A stretch of DNA of 64,000 nt from Aeromonas lacus (GTDB taxonomy: Bacteria; Pseudomonadota; Gammaproteobacteria; Enterobacterales; Aeromonadaceae), in NCBI RefSeq assembly GCF_000764665.1, contig NZ_JRGM01000032.1:1-64000 (forward strand). The letters run 5' to 3'. Under the pieces are notes generated by a model that searched no databases, was not told where the DNA came from, and saw nothing but the letters and a program-made list of their open reading frames with translations. Positions 52,876 through 62,390 of the stretch are shown one piece after another. The position numbers and the translations under genes are program-made. Every line of letters begins with the position of its first letter. Position 1 is the first letter of the stretch.

Positions 52876-54554
52876 TGAGCCGGTTTGACTACGATCCCCT
52901 CGGTTGGCGCCCCCTGTTTACCGCAGGGTGCGCCCTGGTTTTTGGCCTTCCGCTGCTGGCGGGGGGCTGGCAGCTGCTGGCTGAGGGATTGACCCGACCC
53001 CATCTGCAATTGCTGCTGGCCCAACCGGGCCTCTGGCACTCGGCTGCGCTGAGCCTGTGGATTGGCGCTGCCTCAACCCTCGGTAGTCTGCTGCTGACCG
53101 CTCTGCTGCTGGCCCACAGCGACAGCCGGGCCTTCTGCTGGCTGCGTCGGTTGCTATCGCCCTTGCTGGCGCTGCCCCACGTCGCCTTTGCCATCGGTTT
53201 TGCCTTTCTGCTCGCCCCCTCCGGCTGGTTGCTGCGCCTGTTCTCGCCGACCCTCACCGGATTTGAACTGCCCCCCGACTGGCAGACCCTGCGCGATCCC
53301 GCCGGACTCGGGCTCATTCTCGCCTTGACCCTCAAGGAGACTCCCTTCCTGCTGTTGATGGCGATCGCCGCGCAAGACCCCGCCAGGGTGGCACGCCAGC
53401 AGTGGCTGGGGGCAAGCCTTGGCTTCAGCGCCCCCCAGATCTGGTGGCGCCTGCTGCTGCCGGCGCAGTGGCCTGCTCTGCGTCTGCCCATCTATGCAGT
53501 GGCGGCATATGGTGTGGCAGTGGTGGATCTCGCCCAGTTGCTCGGGCCTGATGCCCCCGCCCCGCTGGCGGTGCGGTTGTGGCTCTGGTATCAGGACCCG
53601 GATCTGCTCTGGCGCGGTGCCACTACCAGCGGTGCCCTGCTGCTGCTCGCCATCACGGCGCTGCTAATCGCCCTGCTCAGATTACTGGAGTGGCTTCATA
53701 AAGAGATGGGCAAAGGCTGCTGGCTCGATGGCAAACGGGCGGCGCCCCATCCCCTTGCCAACCGGCTCGCAGCAGGCTCTGCATTCACTCTGATCACCCT
53801 CAATCTGGCGGTGCTGGCGGCGCTGCTGCTCTGGTCGCTGGCCCGGCGCTGGCCCTTTCCCGCCCTCTGGCCGAGCCAGTGGAGCGGCCATTATTGGTTC
53901 GACCTGCTGCCGACTCTATCGCCGCTGCTGACCACCAGCATCCTGCTGGCGCTGGCGAGCGGGGCTATTGCGCTGGCGATGGCGGTGCTGAGTCTGGAGG
54001 CACAAAAGGCGGGCCGCCGCCTCTGGCCGCTCTGGCTCATCTGCTTACCACTGCTGCTGCCGCAGGCCAGCCTGCTGTTTGGCATCCGTCTCGGGGTGGA
54101 CTGGTTCAGCCTCGGGTGGGGGGGCGACGGCATCGGCTGGGGTTGGGTGCTCTGGAGTCAGCTGCTGTTTGTCTTTCCCTATGTCTATCTCTGCCTGCAC
54201 GGCCCCTATCGCCAGTTCGACCCGCGGATCACCCAGAGCGCCCTGCTGCTGGGGGCGACCCCATGGCGAGCCTGGTGGCAGGTCAAAGCGCCGCTGCTGG
54301 CACGCCCGCTGCTGTTTGCCTTTGCGGTAGGGGCTGCGGTGAGTTTGGCCCAGTATCTGCCGACCCTGCTCTTTGGCGCAGGCAGGGTGGTCACCATCAC
54401 CACCGAAGCGGTGGCCATCGGCAGCGGCCTCAACCGGCGGCTGGCGGGTCTCTACGGCCTGCTGCAACTGCTGCTGCCGCTTCTTATCTATCTGCTGGCG
54501 CTCTGGTTGCCGGCGCGGATCAATCCGGCGCTCAAGGGGGGCAGCTCACGATGA
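52875..54554 (+). CDS. ynjC: ABC transporter permease YnjC (fused double permease)
   Basis: 559 aa; E. coli YnjC has 511. About twelve membrane helices form two fused binding-protein-dependent permease units. The EAA-type loop of the first is near residue 180 (Q-W-L-G-A-S-L-G-F-S) and of the second near 455 (A-L-L-L-G-A-T-P-W-R-A-W). One chain therefore supplies both membrane domains of the importer. It is coupled to ynjB by a one-base and to ynjD by a four-base overlap. The substrate is unknown. Confidence 0.9.
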   Translation: MSRFDYDPLGWRPLFTAGCALVFGLPLLAGGWQLLAEGLTRPHLQLLLAQPGLWHSAALSLWIGAASTLGSLLLTALLLAHSDSRAFCWLRRLLSPLLALPHVAFAIGFAFLLAPSGWLLRLFSPTLTGFELPPDWQTLRDPAGLGLILALTLKETPFLLLMAIAAQDPARVARQQWLGASLGFSAPQIWWRLLLPAQWPALRLPIYAVAAYGVAVVDLAQLLGPDAPAPLAVRLWLWYQDPDLLWRGATTSGALLLLAITALLIALLRLLEWLHKEMGKGCWLDGKRAAPHPLANRLAAGSAFTLITLNLAVLAALLLWSLARRWPFPALWPSQWSGHYWFDLLPTLSPLLTTSILLALASGAIALAMAVLSLEAQKAGRRLWPLWLICLPLLLPQASLLFGIRLGVDWFSLGWGGDGIGWGWVLWSQLLFVFPYVYLCLHGPYRQFDPRITQSALLLGATPWRAWWQVKAPLLARPLLFAFAVGAAVSLAQYLPTLLFGAGRVVTITTEAVAIGSGLNRRLAGLYGLLQLLLPLLIYLLALWLPARINPALKGGSSR

Positions 54555-55216
54555 ACTCTCACGTTGGAAATCACCATATGCTGAGCAGCACACCTCTTCG
54601 CCTCTATCTGGAGGAAAACCTGCTGCTCTCGCTGCCCGCCCTGCAGGTGACACCGGGCGAGGTGTTGGCCCTGATGGGGCCCAGCGGCTGTGGCAAGAGC
54701 TCGCTGCTGGCGGCGCTGGCGGGGGTACTGCCCCCAAGCGGCCCGCTCCGGCTGGAGGGGGAAGTAACCCTCGGCGAGCGTCAGCTCACCCATCTGCCAC
54801 CCCAGGCACGGCGTATCGGCATGCTGTTTCAGGATGATCTGCTGTTCGACCATCTGACAGTTGCCGAGAACCTGATGTTCGGCATACCGGCCAGCGTGAA
54901 GGGGCATCAGGCGCGGCGGGAAAAGGCGGTGGCAGCACTGGCGCAGGTGGATCTGACCGATCAGGCAGACAAGCTGCCGGGGGCGCTCTCCGGCGGCCAG
55001 AAGGCCCGCGTCAGCCTGCTGCGAGCGCTGCTGGCCGAGCCCAAGGCCCTGCTACTGGATGAGCCCTTCTCCCGCCTCGACAAGCCGCTGCGGGCCGCTT
55101 TTCGCCAGCTGGTGTTCGCGCAGATCAAGGCGCTGGCCATTCCCGCCATTCTGGTAACCCACGACGAAGAAGACGCGCCGGGCACCATAGTTCAGCTCAC
55201 CGAATCCCGTTTTTGA
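54551..55216 (+). CDS. ynjD: ABC transporter ATP-binding protein YnjD
   Basis: 221 aa; E. coli YnjD has 217. All ATPase motifs are intact: Walker A G-P-S-G-C-G-K-S-S near residue 45, Q-loop F-Q-D-D, signature L-S-G-G-Q near 147, Walker B A-L-L-L-D-E-P near 165, and H-loop T-H-D near 202. An in-frame ATG nine codons later is an alternative start. It powers the YnjBC importer. Downstream ynjF follows directly. Confidence 0.93.
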   Translation: MNSHVGNHHMLSSTPLRLYLEENLLLSLPALQVTPGEVLALMGPSGCGKSSLLAALAGVLPPSGPLRLEGEVTLGERQLTHLPPQARRIGMLFQDDLLFDHLTVAENLMFGIPASVKGHQARREKAVAALAQVDLTDQADKLPGALSGGQKARVSLLRALLAEPKALLLDEPFSRLDKPLRAAFRQLVFAQIKALAIPAILVTHDEEDAPGTIVQLTESRF

Positions 55217-55230
55217 CCGAGGAGTTCACC

Positions 55231-55845
55231 TTGTTTGACCGCCACCTGATCCCCGTTATCCGCAGCCCCCTTGCACGGCTCGCAAAACCGCTCTGCCGCG
55301 CCGGGATCAGCGCCAACCAGATAAGCCTCACCGGCTTTGCCATCGGCATGCTGGCGTTGCCACTGCTGGCCCTTGGCTGCTATCAATCGGCACTGGCGGC
55401 CATCCTGCTCAACCGGCTGCTGGACGGGCTCGATGGCGCCGTGGCGCGGGAAACCGGCATCACCGACTGCGGCGGCTTTCTCGACATCACGCTGGATTTC
55501 ATCTTCTACGCTGCCGTGGTGCTGGGCTTTGCCCTCGCCGCCCCCGCCAATGCGCTGCCCGCCGCCACCCTGCTGTTTGCCTTTATGGGCACAGGATCGA
55601 GCTTTCTGGCGTTTGCCATCATGGCGGGCAAGCGGGGTATCGATAATCCGGTCTACCACCACAAGTCTCTCTATTATCTGGGCGGTCTCACCGAGGGGAG
55701 CGAGACCATCGCCCTGTTCGTGCTGATGTGCCTGTGGCCCGCCGCCTTCGCCCCGCTCGCGTACGGCTTTGCCCTGCTCTGCGCCATCACCACCCTGACC
55801 CGGCTCTGGAGCGGTTACCACACGCTACGTCCCCCCCAGCGCTAA
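55231..55845 (+). CDS. ynjF: CDP-alcohol phosphatidyltransferase family protein YnjF
   Basis: 204 aa from a TTG with GAGGAG six bases upstream; E. coli YnjF has 206 and starts with the matching M-L-D-R-H-L. Another in-frame TTG at 55213 would overlap ynjD but lacks an RBS. Six membrane helices and the metal-binding motif D-G-L-D-G-A-V-A-R, then G-G-F-L-D-I-T-L-D (residues 65-88), define a CDP-alcohol phosphotransferase. The product lipid is unknown. E. coli has ynjE (a sulfurtransferase) between ynjD and ynjF; here it is missing. Confidence 0.88.
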   Translation: MFDRHLIPVIRSPLARLAKPLCRAGISANQISLTGFAIGMLALPLLALGCYQSALAAILLNRLLDGLDGAVARETGITDCGGFLDITLDFIFYAAVVLGFALAAPANALPAATLLFAFMGTGSSFLAFAIMAGKRGIDNPVYHHKSLYYLGGLTEGSETIALFVLMCLWPAAFAPLAYGFALLCAITTLTRLWSGYHTLRPPQR

Positions 55846-55977
55846 GCGGTGCACTCCTCACCAGATTGCTAATCCATCACACGATGAATTGGCGATGGGT
55901 GAGGCGCACGGAACACTTGCGCCCGGATGACAATGTTTTACCATGGCGGCACTTTTATCAGTCTCTTTGAGAACCCT

Positions 55978-57060
55978 ATGCGTCGCCTTGCCTCTCTTCT
56001 CACTCTGTCGTTGTTTCCTCTGCTCGGTGGCTGCAGCAGCACGCCGGCTGCCAAGCCCGTGGTCGTCCCCCAGCCCAAGAGCGCTTTCATCAACCAGACG
56101 CCGTCACGCAGCCCCGTGTACAGCCAGGGGGTGAGCAAAGGGGACTTCGCCAATCGCACCAATGTGGACAGATTCGTCCAGAAGATGGTCGAGAAGCACG
56201 GTTTTGACAGCGCCCAGCTGCATCAGGTGCTGGCTCAGGCAGAGCGCTACGACTGGATCATCCGTCTGATGGATGCCCAGGCGCCGACCACCAGCAAACC
56301 GACCGGCCCGACCGGCGCCTGGAACCGCTACCGCGCCAAGTTCATCACCCCGGACAACGTACAGAACGGCGTCAACTTCTGGCGTGAATACGCGAGCGAG
56401 CTGAACCGGGCAGAGCAGATCTACGGGGTACCGCCCGAGATCATCGTCGGCATTATCGGGGTCGAGACCCGCTGGGGCCGGGTGATGGGCAAGACCCGCA
56501 TTCTGGATGCGCTGGCCACCCTGGCGTTTGATTACCCGCGCCGCGCCGAGTTCTTCACGAGCGAATTGGAAGCCTTCCTGGTGATGACCCGCGATGAGGG
56601 GATGGATCCCACCGAACCCAAGGGCTCCTACGCCGGCGCCATGGGCTACGGCCAGTTCATGCCCTCCAGCTTCCAGCGCTATGCGGTGGACTTTGACGGC
56701 AACGGCCACACCAACCTGTGGGATCCGGTGGATGCCATCGGCAGCGTCGCCAACTACTTCAAGGCCCACGGCTGGGAGAAAGGGCAACCGGTGGCGGTGC
56801 GCGGTCAGGGCCAACTGCCCGGCTATGAGCACGGCTTCCAGACTCGTTACCCGGTGGCCTCCCTGCGCCGCGCCGGGCTGACGCCAACCAGCAGCCTTGG
56901 CAACCACAGCGAGGCGAGCCTGCTGCGCCTCGATGTCGGCACCGGCTACCAATACTGGTACGGCCTGCCCAACTTCTACGCCATCACCCGCTACAACCAC
57001 AGCACCCACTACGCCATGGCGGTGTGGCAGCTGGGGCTGGCGGTGAAGGCGGCGCGCTGA
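55978..57060 (+). CDS. mltB: Membrane-bound lytic murein transglycosylase B
   Basis: 360 aa; E. coli MltB has 361. A lipoprotein signal with lipobox L-L-G-G-C puts the acylated Cys near residue 19. The catalytic domain has G-V-E-T-R-W-G near residue 162, with the catalytic Glu, then A-L-A-T-L-A-F-D-Y-P near 180, and G-Y-G-Q-F-M-P-S-S near 220. It is anchored to the outer membrane and cleaves peptidoglycan glycan strands. The longer in-frame start at 55927 would precede the lipoprotein signal and is rejected. Confidence 0.94.
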   Translation: MRRLASLLTLSLFPLLGGCSSTPAAKPVVVPQPKSAFINQTPSRSPVYSQGVSKGDFANRTNVDRFVQKMVEKHGFDSAQLHQVLAQAERYDWIIRLMDAQAPTTSKPTGPTGAWNRYRAKFITPDNVQNGVNFWREYASELNRAEQIYGVPPEIIVGIIGVETRWGRVMGKTRILDALATLAFDYPRRAEFFTSELEAFLVMTRDEGMDPTEPKGSYAGAMGYGQFMPSSFQRYAVDFDGNGHTNLWDPVDAIGSVANYFKAHGWEKGQPVAVRGQGQLPGYEHGFQTRYPVASLRRAGLTPTSSLGNHSEASLLRLDVGTGYQYWYGLPNFYAITRYNHSTHYAMAVWQLGLAVKAAR

Positions 57061-57080
57061 CAAACCGCGCTCAGCAAATA

Positions 57081-57110
57081 AAAAAAGGAGCCTTAACGGC
57101 TCCTTTTTTT
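57081..57110 (+). terminator. Bidirectional terminator between mltB and pgm
   Basis: AAAAAAGGAGCC-TTAAC-GGCTCCTTTTTT: a 12-bp stem with A and T tracts on both sides, between converging genes. It should terminate both transcripts. Confidence 0.93.
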
Positions 57111-57151
57111 ATACTAATTACTTTATTTATTCACGGCAGATTGACCCGAAA

Positions 57152-58816
57152 TCAGACCCCGGCCTTGGCCAGTGCCGCGGAGACGATCTGCTGGGCCTCC
57201 TGCTGGATGAGGTCGAGGTGCGCGTCGCCCTTGAAACTCTCCATGTAGATCTTGTAGATGGACTCGGTGCCGGAGGGGCGCGCCGCGAACCAGCCGTTCT
57301 CGGTCACCACCTTGAGGCCGCCGATGGCGGCATCGTTGCCCGGCGCTTTGGTCAGCTTGGCGATGATGGGCTCACCGGCCAAAGTGGAGGCTTCCACCAG
57401 CGCCGGATCCAGCTTGGAGAGCACCGCTTTCTGGGCGCTGTTGGCCGGGGCGTCGATCCGGCGGTAGCTGGAGCGGCCAAATTTGGCTTCCAGCGCGTCG
57501 TAGTGAGCCTGCGGATCCTTGCCGGTGACCGCCAGAATTTCCGCCGCCAGCAGCGCCAGAATGAAGCCATCCTTGTCGGTGGTCCAGACGGTGCCATCTT
57601 TGCGCAGGAAGGAGGCGCCTGCGCTCTCCTCACCGCCAAAGCCGAACTCGCCGCTGTAGAGACCATCCACGAACCACTTGAAGCCGACCGGCACCTCTTT
57701 CAGGGTACGGCCAATCTCGCCGGCCACCCGGTCGATCATGGAGGAAGAGACCAGCGTCTTGCCGACGGCCGCATCGGCAGACCAGCCGGTGCGATGGGTA
57801 AACAGATACTGGATTGCCACCGCCAGATAGTGGTTCGGGTTCATCAGACCGGACTTGGTGACGATACCGTGACGGTCGTAGTCAGGGTCGTTGCCAAGGG
57901 CGATGTCGAACTTGTCCTTGAGGGCAATCAAGCTCGCCATGGCGAACGGGCTGGAGCAGTCCATCCGGATCTTGCCGTCTTTATCCAGGGTCATGAAGGA
58001 GAAAGTCGGGTCGACCTTGTAGTTCACCACCTCGATGTTCAGGCCATAGGTCTTGGCGATGACGTCCCAGTAGGCGACGCCGGAGCCGCCCAGTGGATCG
58101 ACACCGATCTTGATGCCTGCGTTCTTGATGGCATCCATATCCAGTACGTTCTTCAGATCATCCACATAGGGGGTGACATAGTCATGCTCGACCACGAACG
58201 GGCTTTTGAGCGCCTCGGCGAACGGCATCCGTTTCACGCCGGCCAGACCCGCTTCTAGAATGGCGTTGGCACGGTCCTCGACCCACTTGGTGATCTCCCC
58301 TTCGGCGGGGCCACCATGGGGCGGGTTGTACTTGAAGCCACCATCTTCCGGCGGGTTGTGGGACGGGGTGATCACCACGCCGTCGGCACGGGCAGCCGGT
58401 TTGCCAGCCCCTTCTTTGCCAGAGTTGTAGCGCAGGATGGCGTGAGAGATGACCGGGGTCGGGGTAAAACCGAGGCCGGCCTGAATGCGGGTTTCAACGC
58501 CATTGGCGGCCAGCACTTCGACAGCGCTGGCAAAAGCGGATTCGGACAGGGCGTGGGTATCCATGCCGACAAACAGCGGGCCAGTGATACCGGCCTGCTG
58601 GCGATACTCCACCAGTGCCTGGGTCACCGCCAGAATATGGGATTCGGTAAAGGCGTTGTGCAGGGCGCTGCCACGGTGGCCGGAGGTACCGAAGGCAACT
58701 CGCTGCTCGGGGCGGCTCATGTCCGGCTTGTTGAGGTAGTAGGCGCTGACCAGACGGGGGATGTTGGTCAGGTCGCTTAAGCGGGCCGGTTGACCGGCGT
58801 GGGAATGCTGAGCCAT
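57152..58816 (-). CDS. pgm: Phosphoglucomutase (alpha-D-glucose phosphate-specific)
   Basis: 554 aa; E. coli Pgm has 546. It interconverts glucose 1-phosphate and glucose 6-phosphate. The phosphoserine loop is [11 protein letters not shown] near residue 150, the metal-binding D-P-D-Y-D-R-H near 312, the sugar-binding G-G-E-E-S-A-G near 395, and the phosphate-binding R-P-S-G-T-E near 523. It follows seqA on the same strand (58 nt), the conserved seqA-pgm arrangement of enteric bacteria. Confidence 0.96.
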   Translation of the reverse strand: MAQHSHAGQPARLSDLTNIPRLVSAYYLNKPDMSRPEQRVAFGTSGHRGSALHNAFTESHILAVTQALVEYRQQAGITGPLFVGMDTHALSESAFASAVEVLAANGVETRIQAGLGFTPTPVISHAILRYNSGKEGAGKPAARADGVVITPSHNPPEDGGFKYNPPHGGPAEGEITKWVEDRANAILEAGLAGVKRMPFAEALKSPFVVEHDYVTPYVDDLKNVLDMDAIKNAGIKIGVDPLGGSGVAYWDVIAKTYGLNIEVVNYKVDPTFSFMTLDKDGKIRMDCSSPFAMASLIALKDKFDIALGNDPDYDRHGIVTKSGLMNPNHYLAVAIQYLFTHRTGWSADAAVGKTLVSSSMIDRVAGEIGRTLKEVPVGFKWFVDGLYSGEFGFGGEESAGASFLRKDGTVWTTDKDGFILALLAAEILAVTGKDPQAHYDALEAKFGRSSYRRIDAPANSAQKAVLSKLDPALVEASTLAGEPIIAKLTKAPGNDAAIGGLKVVTENGWFAARPSGTESIYKIYMESFKGDAHLDLIQQEAQQIVSAALAKAGV

Positions 58817-58874
58817 GGCGTTTTCCTTGCGTAATGGCGGCCTTGCCGGGCAAGGCCTGAGTCTTGAAAAACCG

Positions 58875-59390
58875 TTAGATTGCGCCGCACACCTGCGCGA
58901 TCACCTCGTCGCCGTAACCCATGCTGCTCATCAGCTGGGCCACCATGTTCTGCTTGCGACTGGTGTTGGTGTTGGTGATCACCCAGAACGGGGTTTCCGG
59001 TACCGGCTTGGGCTTGGTAGTGCTGCCACTGGCGCGCAGAGCCTCGGGATCCCGTGAGAAATAGACACGCTTGCGCCCCTTGATTTCGGTGGCCTGGGTA
59101 AACCCGACCGGGTCATCCCGGTAGAGGGTACTCAGCACCTGCATGAAACGGTTGATGGACTTCTCTTCCTGCTGCAGCTCACCTGAGTCGAGCAGGGCTT
59201 GCAGCCCCTGCGGTGCGGCAACGACACGGGGTGGTGCCGCCACGGCTGGCTCGGCAACGGCGGCTGACGCGGCCCCCTGAGCAGGCTGTTCCAGCAGACG
59301 GCGCAGGATGTCGGAGGCACTCTCACCGATGTGCCGGGTCTGGCTGGCGATATAGAAGTAGAGATCGTCATCAAGCTCGATGGTTTTCAT
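58875..59390 (-). CDS. seqA: Replication initiation regulator SeqA
   Basis: 171 aa; E. coli SeqA has 181. It binds hemimethylated GATC sites and sequesters oriC. It starts [11 protein letters not shown] with the N-terminal multimerisation domain (1-40), an Ala/Pro/Val linker (about 45-75) and the C-terminal DNA-binding domain. That domain has G-R-K-R-V-Y-F-S near residue 115 and the [10 protein letters not shown] loop near 142. A longer frame to 59543 lacks family similarity. It is divergent from ybfF and upstream of pgm. Confidence 0.95.
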   Translation of the reverse strand: MKTIELDDDLYFYIASQTRHIGESASDILRRLLEQPAQGAASAAVAEPAVAAPPRVVAAPQGLQALLDSGELQQEEKSINRFMQVLSTLYRDDPVGFTQATEIKGRKRVYFSRDPEALRASGSTTKPKPVPETPFWVITNTNTSRKQNMVAQLMSSMGYGDEVIAQVCGAI

Positions 59391-59643
59391 AGGGATGCGC
59401 TGGACTCGTCGAAATTCGGATGCGGCGATTATACATAGGCAAACCCGACAGCCCAAGGGAGGGGCTGGCAGATGTACATGAATCTCATCGAGAATACGGC
59501 ATAATAGCGGCCCAAGTGTGTGATCGGCCGCACTGATAGCCAATCTGAACGGGATTTTTTAGAAAAAAAACCACACAAATTTCCCCTTCATCACACGAAA
59601 TCCTTTTCTTTCCAGTGCGTTAAATCATATCGGCAACGCACTC

Positions 59644-60447
59644 ATGACCGAACAAGGTGTCATTTTGCAACAAAAGAGCGTAGTGAACTTCAAAGAGCAG
59701 GGCCAGGGCCAAGCCGTCATTCTGATCCACGGGCTGTTCGGCAGCCTCGATAATCTGGGTCTGCTGGCCCGCGCCCTCGGCGAGCACTATCGGGTCATCA
59801 GCGTCGATCTGCGCAACCACGGCACCTCCTTTCGCAGCAACGACATGAGCTATCCGGCGCAGGCCGCCGACATACTCGCGCTGATGGATCACCTTGGGCT
59901 GGATCAGGCGGCAATAGTCGGCCACTCCATGGGGGGCAAGGTCGGGATGCAGCTTGCCAAGCTGGCATCCGCGCGGGTGAGCCGGCTGGTGGTCGCCGAC
60001 ATAGCGCCGGTCGCCTATCCCCACTCCCGCCACCAGAATGTGTTCGCCGGCCTCAACGCCACTCTAGCGGCACAGCCCCAGAGCCGCAGCGACGCGGAGC
60101 GCATTCTGGCCGAGCATATCGAGATCGCCGGGGTGCGCCAGTTTCTGCTCAAATCCTTCGCCAAAGGCGACGATGGCTGGCAGTGGCGCTTCAATGTGCC
60201 TGCTCTTGAGGAGAACTACGCCAACATCATGGGCTGGCCCGAGGATGAGCGCTGCTTCGAAGGGCCGGTACTCTTTATCAAGGGAGGGGATTCTGACTAT
60301 ATGCAGCCCCAATACAGCGAGGCAGCACTGGCCCAATTCCCGGCGGCAAAGGTGCGCGTCATCGCCGGAACCGGCCACTGGCTGCATGCGGAAAAACCGA
60401 TGTTGTTCAACAAACTGGTTGTGGATTTCCTGTCCACAGGCGGTTAA
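59644..60447 (+). CDS. ybfF: Alpha/beta-hydrolase esterase YbfF
   Basis: 267 aa; E. coli YbfF has 254. Catalytic triad elements: nucleophile Ser in G-H-S-M-G-G near residue 98, Asp in the V-L-F-I-K-G-G-D-S region near 213, and His in A-G-T-G-H-W near 242. The oxyanion region is H-G-L-F-G-S-L-D-N near 28. The E. coli enzyme hydrolyses short acyl and CoA/malonyl esters in vitro; its role in the cell is unclear. The divergent seqA/ybfF pair is conserved in enteric bacteria. Confidence 0.93.
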   Translation: MTEQGVILQQKSVVNFKEQGQGQAVILIHGLFGSLDNLGLLARALGEHYRVISVDLRNHGTSFRSNDMSYPAQAADILALMDHLGLDQAAIVGHSMGGKVGMQLAKLASARVSRLVVADIAPVAYPHSRHQNVFAGLNATLAAQPQSRSDAERILAEHIEIAGVRQFLLKSFAKGDDGWQWRFNVPALEENYANIMGWPEDERCFEGPVLFIKGGDSDYMQPQYSEAALAQFPAAKVRVIAGTGHWLHAEKPMLFNKLVVDFLSTGG

Positions 60448-60502
60448 CAGTTCCAAATCCTTTGTGATATAGTGCGCCCGTCATAAGGAGTGTGCGCAAT
60501 CC

Positions 60503-60724
60503 ATGCTAAGTGAACATATCGACCTGATCGAAAGTTTGGGCCTCAAGTTATTCTTTGTGGCCATTTTCATATTGATTGGCCTGGCCATTCAGGACGTTCT
60601 CAAACGCGGCAACGTGCCCCGTTTCGGTCGTTTCATCGTCTGGTTGGTACTGTTTCTGGGTTGTGCAGGTTTTGTCGCCAAGGGGCTGATCGAACTGGGC
60701 TGGGAAGGCTCAGGACTAGGCTAA
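60503..60724 (+). CDS. DUF2788 small membrane protein
   Basis: 73 aa with two transmembrane helices (about 14-31 and 44-63) joined by a basic loop (V-L-K-R-G-N-V-P-R-F-G-R), as in DUF2788. The function is unknown. TAAGGAG lies about 13 bases before the ATG. It sits between ybfF and ybfE. Confidence 0.82.
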   Translation: MLSEHIDLIESLGLKLFFVAIFILIGLAIQDVLKRGNVPRFGRFIVWLVLFLGCAGFVAKGLIELGWEGSGLG

Positions 60725-60743
60725 CAATTTTCATCTGTGATGT

Positions 60744-61040
60744 ATGGCCAAACAGCAAACTGATCGAACAACACTGGATCTGTTCGCAAACGAGAAGCGC
60801 CCCGGCAGGCCAAAGACCAACCCACTCCCCCGCGAGACCCAACTCAAGATCAACAAGCGTAACCAGCTTAAGCGCGATCGGGAGAATGGGCTGAAGCGGG
60901 TAGAGTTAAAGGTGGAGGCCGAGTTGCTGGAGCGCCTGAACCAACTTGCGTTGCAACAGAACATCAGCCGAGCCGAGCTGATCCAATCTATCCTGAAGCA
61001 ACAGATTGAGTCCGCCTTTGCGGTGGATATTGCAGTCTGA
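60744..61040 (+). CDS. ybfE: YbfE, ribbon-helix-helix-like small regulator
   Basis: 98 aa; E. coli YbfE is about the same size. The N-terminal half is very basic (R-P-G-R-P-K-T-N-P near residue 19). The second half has the ribbon-helix-helix pattern K-R-V-E-L-K-V-E-x-x-L-L-E-R-L-N-Q-L-A, then S-R-A-E-L-I-Q-S-I-L. E. coli ybfE is described as LexA-regulated, but I see no CTGT-N8-ACAG box directly upstream here. It is followed 39 bases later by fldA, as in E. coli. Confidence 0.87.
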   Translation: MAKQQTDRTTLDLFANEKRPGRPKTNPLPRETQLKINKRNQLKRDRENGLKRVELKVEAELLERLNQLALQQNISRAELIQSILKQQIESAFAVDIAV

Positions 61041-61079
61041 GCGTCAAGCATTAACACCAAATACGGGTAACTAAACACT

Positions 61080-61604
61080 ATGGCAAGTGTAGGTCTGTTT
61101 TTTGGCAGCGATACCGGTAACACCGAAGCTGTCGCCAAGATGATCCAGAAAGAGCTGGGCAAAAATCTGATTGAAGTCCGTGACATCGCCAAGAGCAGCA
61201 AGGCCGACATCGAGAACTTCGATCTGCTGATGTTCGGCATCCCGACCTGGTACTACGGCGAAGCACAGGCCGACTGGGACGACTTCTTCCCCGATCTGGG
61301 CGAAATCGACTTCACCAACAAGCTGGTTGCCATCTTCGGTTGTGGCGATCAGGAAGACTACGCCGAGTACTTCCTCGACGCCATGGGTACCCTGCGCGAC
61401 ATCGTTGAAGCCAAAGGCGCCATCATCATCGGTCACTGGCCGACCGCCGGTTACGAGTTTGAAGCCTCCAAGGCGCTGGTAGATGACAAGCACTTCGTCG
61501 GTCTGGGTATCGATGAAGATCGTCAGCCGGAGCTGACCGCCGAGCGCGTCAAAGGCTGGTGCAAGCAGCTGCACGAAGAGATGTGCCTGGGCGAGCTGGA
61601 GTAA
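61080..61604 (+). CDS. fldA: Flavodoxin I (long-chain)
   Basis: 174 aa; E. coli FldA has 176. FMN electron carrier that feeds pyruvate formate-lyase activase, MetH and IspG/H. The phosphate loop is G-S-D-T-G-N-T-E near residue 9, the FMN-stacking T-W-Y-Y-G-E near 56, and G-C-G-D-Q-E-D-Y-A-E-Y-F near 88, with the long-chain insert present. It sits near fur, as in E. coli. It could also reduce the activase encoded by ybiY in this window. Confidence 0.95.
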   Translation: MASVGLFFGSDTGNTEAVAKMIQKELGKNLIEVRDIAKSSKADIENFDLLMFGIPTWYYGEAQADWDDFFPDLGEIDFTNKLVAIFGCGDQEDYAEYFLDAMGTLRDIVEAKGAIIIGHWPTAGYEFEASKALVDDKHFVGLGIDEDRQPELTAERVKGWCKQLHEEMCLGELE

Positions 61605-61625
61605 TCTCCTCCCCCTGCTTGAAAC

Positions 61626-61652
61626 AACAAGGGCCCCGTCGGGGCCCTTGTT
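61626..61652. terminator. Terminator of fldA
   Basis: AACAAGGGCCCC-GTC-GGGGCCCTTGTT: a perfect 12-bp stem with flanking A and T, 21 nt after the fldA stop. It lies between converging genes and may serve both. Confidence 0.85.
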
Positions 61653-61673
61653 CTATCTGCAATTTGCGGCCGT

Positions 61674-62147
61674 TCACTCTCCCCTGTGCTCGGGTTTGGC
61701 CCGCACATAGAGAGTGCGTTTCACCTGCGCCACCAGCTCCCCCTGACCGTCCTGCACCGTCACCTCGAATTCGGGAAAGTACTTGATCCCCCCTTCGGTC
61801 GCCGCCACGATTTCGGCCAGCTTGCCATCGCTCAGGTTGAATTCCGCCACCAGCTTGCCCTTGCCCGGTTTGATGTAGTTGATGCTGCCCGCCTTGTCCC
61901 AGACGTAATAACGGTTCTTGAAGTAACCCATCAGCATCAGCGGATAGATGGGATCTGTCATGGCAAACATGCTGCCGCCAAACTGGGTGCGGTTGGCATT
62001 CTTGTTCCACCAGCGGGATTTCAGGGTCACCCGACAGTAGCGAAAATCATCGCTCAGGGTCTCTATCTTGATGCCGGCGCCCCAGAAAGGGGGCCAGGCA
62101 TTGAGGGCGCGGCGCACCCAGGCCGCGTTGTCAAAAAGCCAATCCAT
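61674..62147 (-). CDS. DUF4442 hotdog-fold protein
   Basis: 157 aa from the ATG with GAG nine bases upstream; two other in-frame ATGs (62168 and 62216) exist. The pattern N-K-N-A-N-R-T-Q-F-G-G-S-M-F-A-M-T-D near residue 50-67 and the following W-D-K-A-G-S-I-N-Y fit DUF4442, a thioesterase-like hotdog fold related to PaaI. Substrate and role are unknown. It is convergent with fldA and divergent from fur. Confidence 0.82.
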   Translation of the reverse strand: MDWLFDNAAWVRRALNAWPPFWGAGIKIETLSDDFRYCRVTLKSRWWNKNANRTQFGGSMFAMTDPIYPLMLMGYFKNRYYVWDKAGSINYIKPGKGKLVAEFNLSDGKLAEIVAATEGGIKYFPEFEVTVQDGQGELVAQVKRTLYVRAKPEHRGE

Positions 62148-62390
62148 GGATCTCATCCGACCAGACATGTGAAAGTTACATCTTATCAACATCTGCCATC
62201 CCGGCAAGTCGTCCAAGGTGATTGATTATTTCAATCCAGACCCGGATGAGTGGCTAAACCCTTTGAATTTGCGGGTTTATTTTTTGGGATGCAACGACCT
62301 ATAATGACAGGCCAAGCGAGTTGAAGGTTGCCATTCCCGCGGCAGTCCATCAGAATAAACCCCACCTTCGAGAATGCGAATAAGTAGAAT

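Noticed and set aside
60700-60743. LexA box upstream of ybfE
   Set aside because: CTGT and ACAG occur near the start but with the wrong spacing (13 bases rather than 8).
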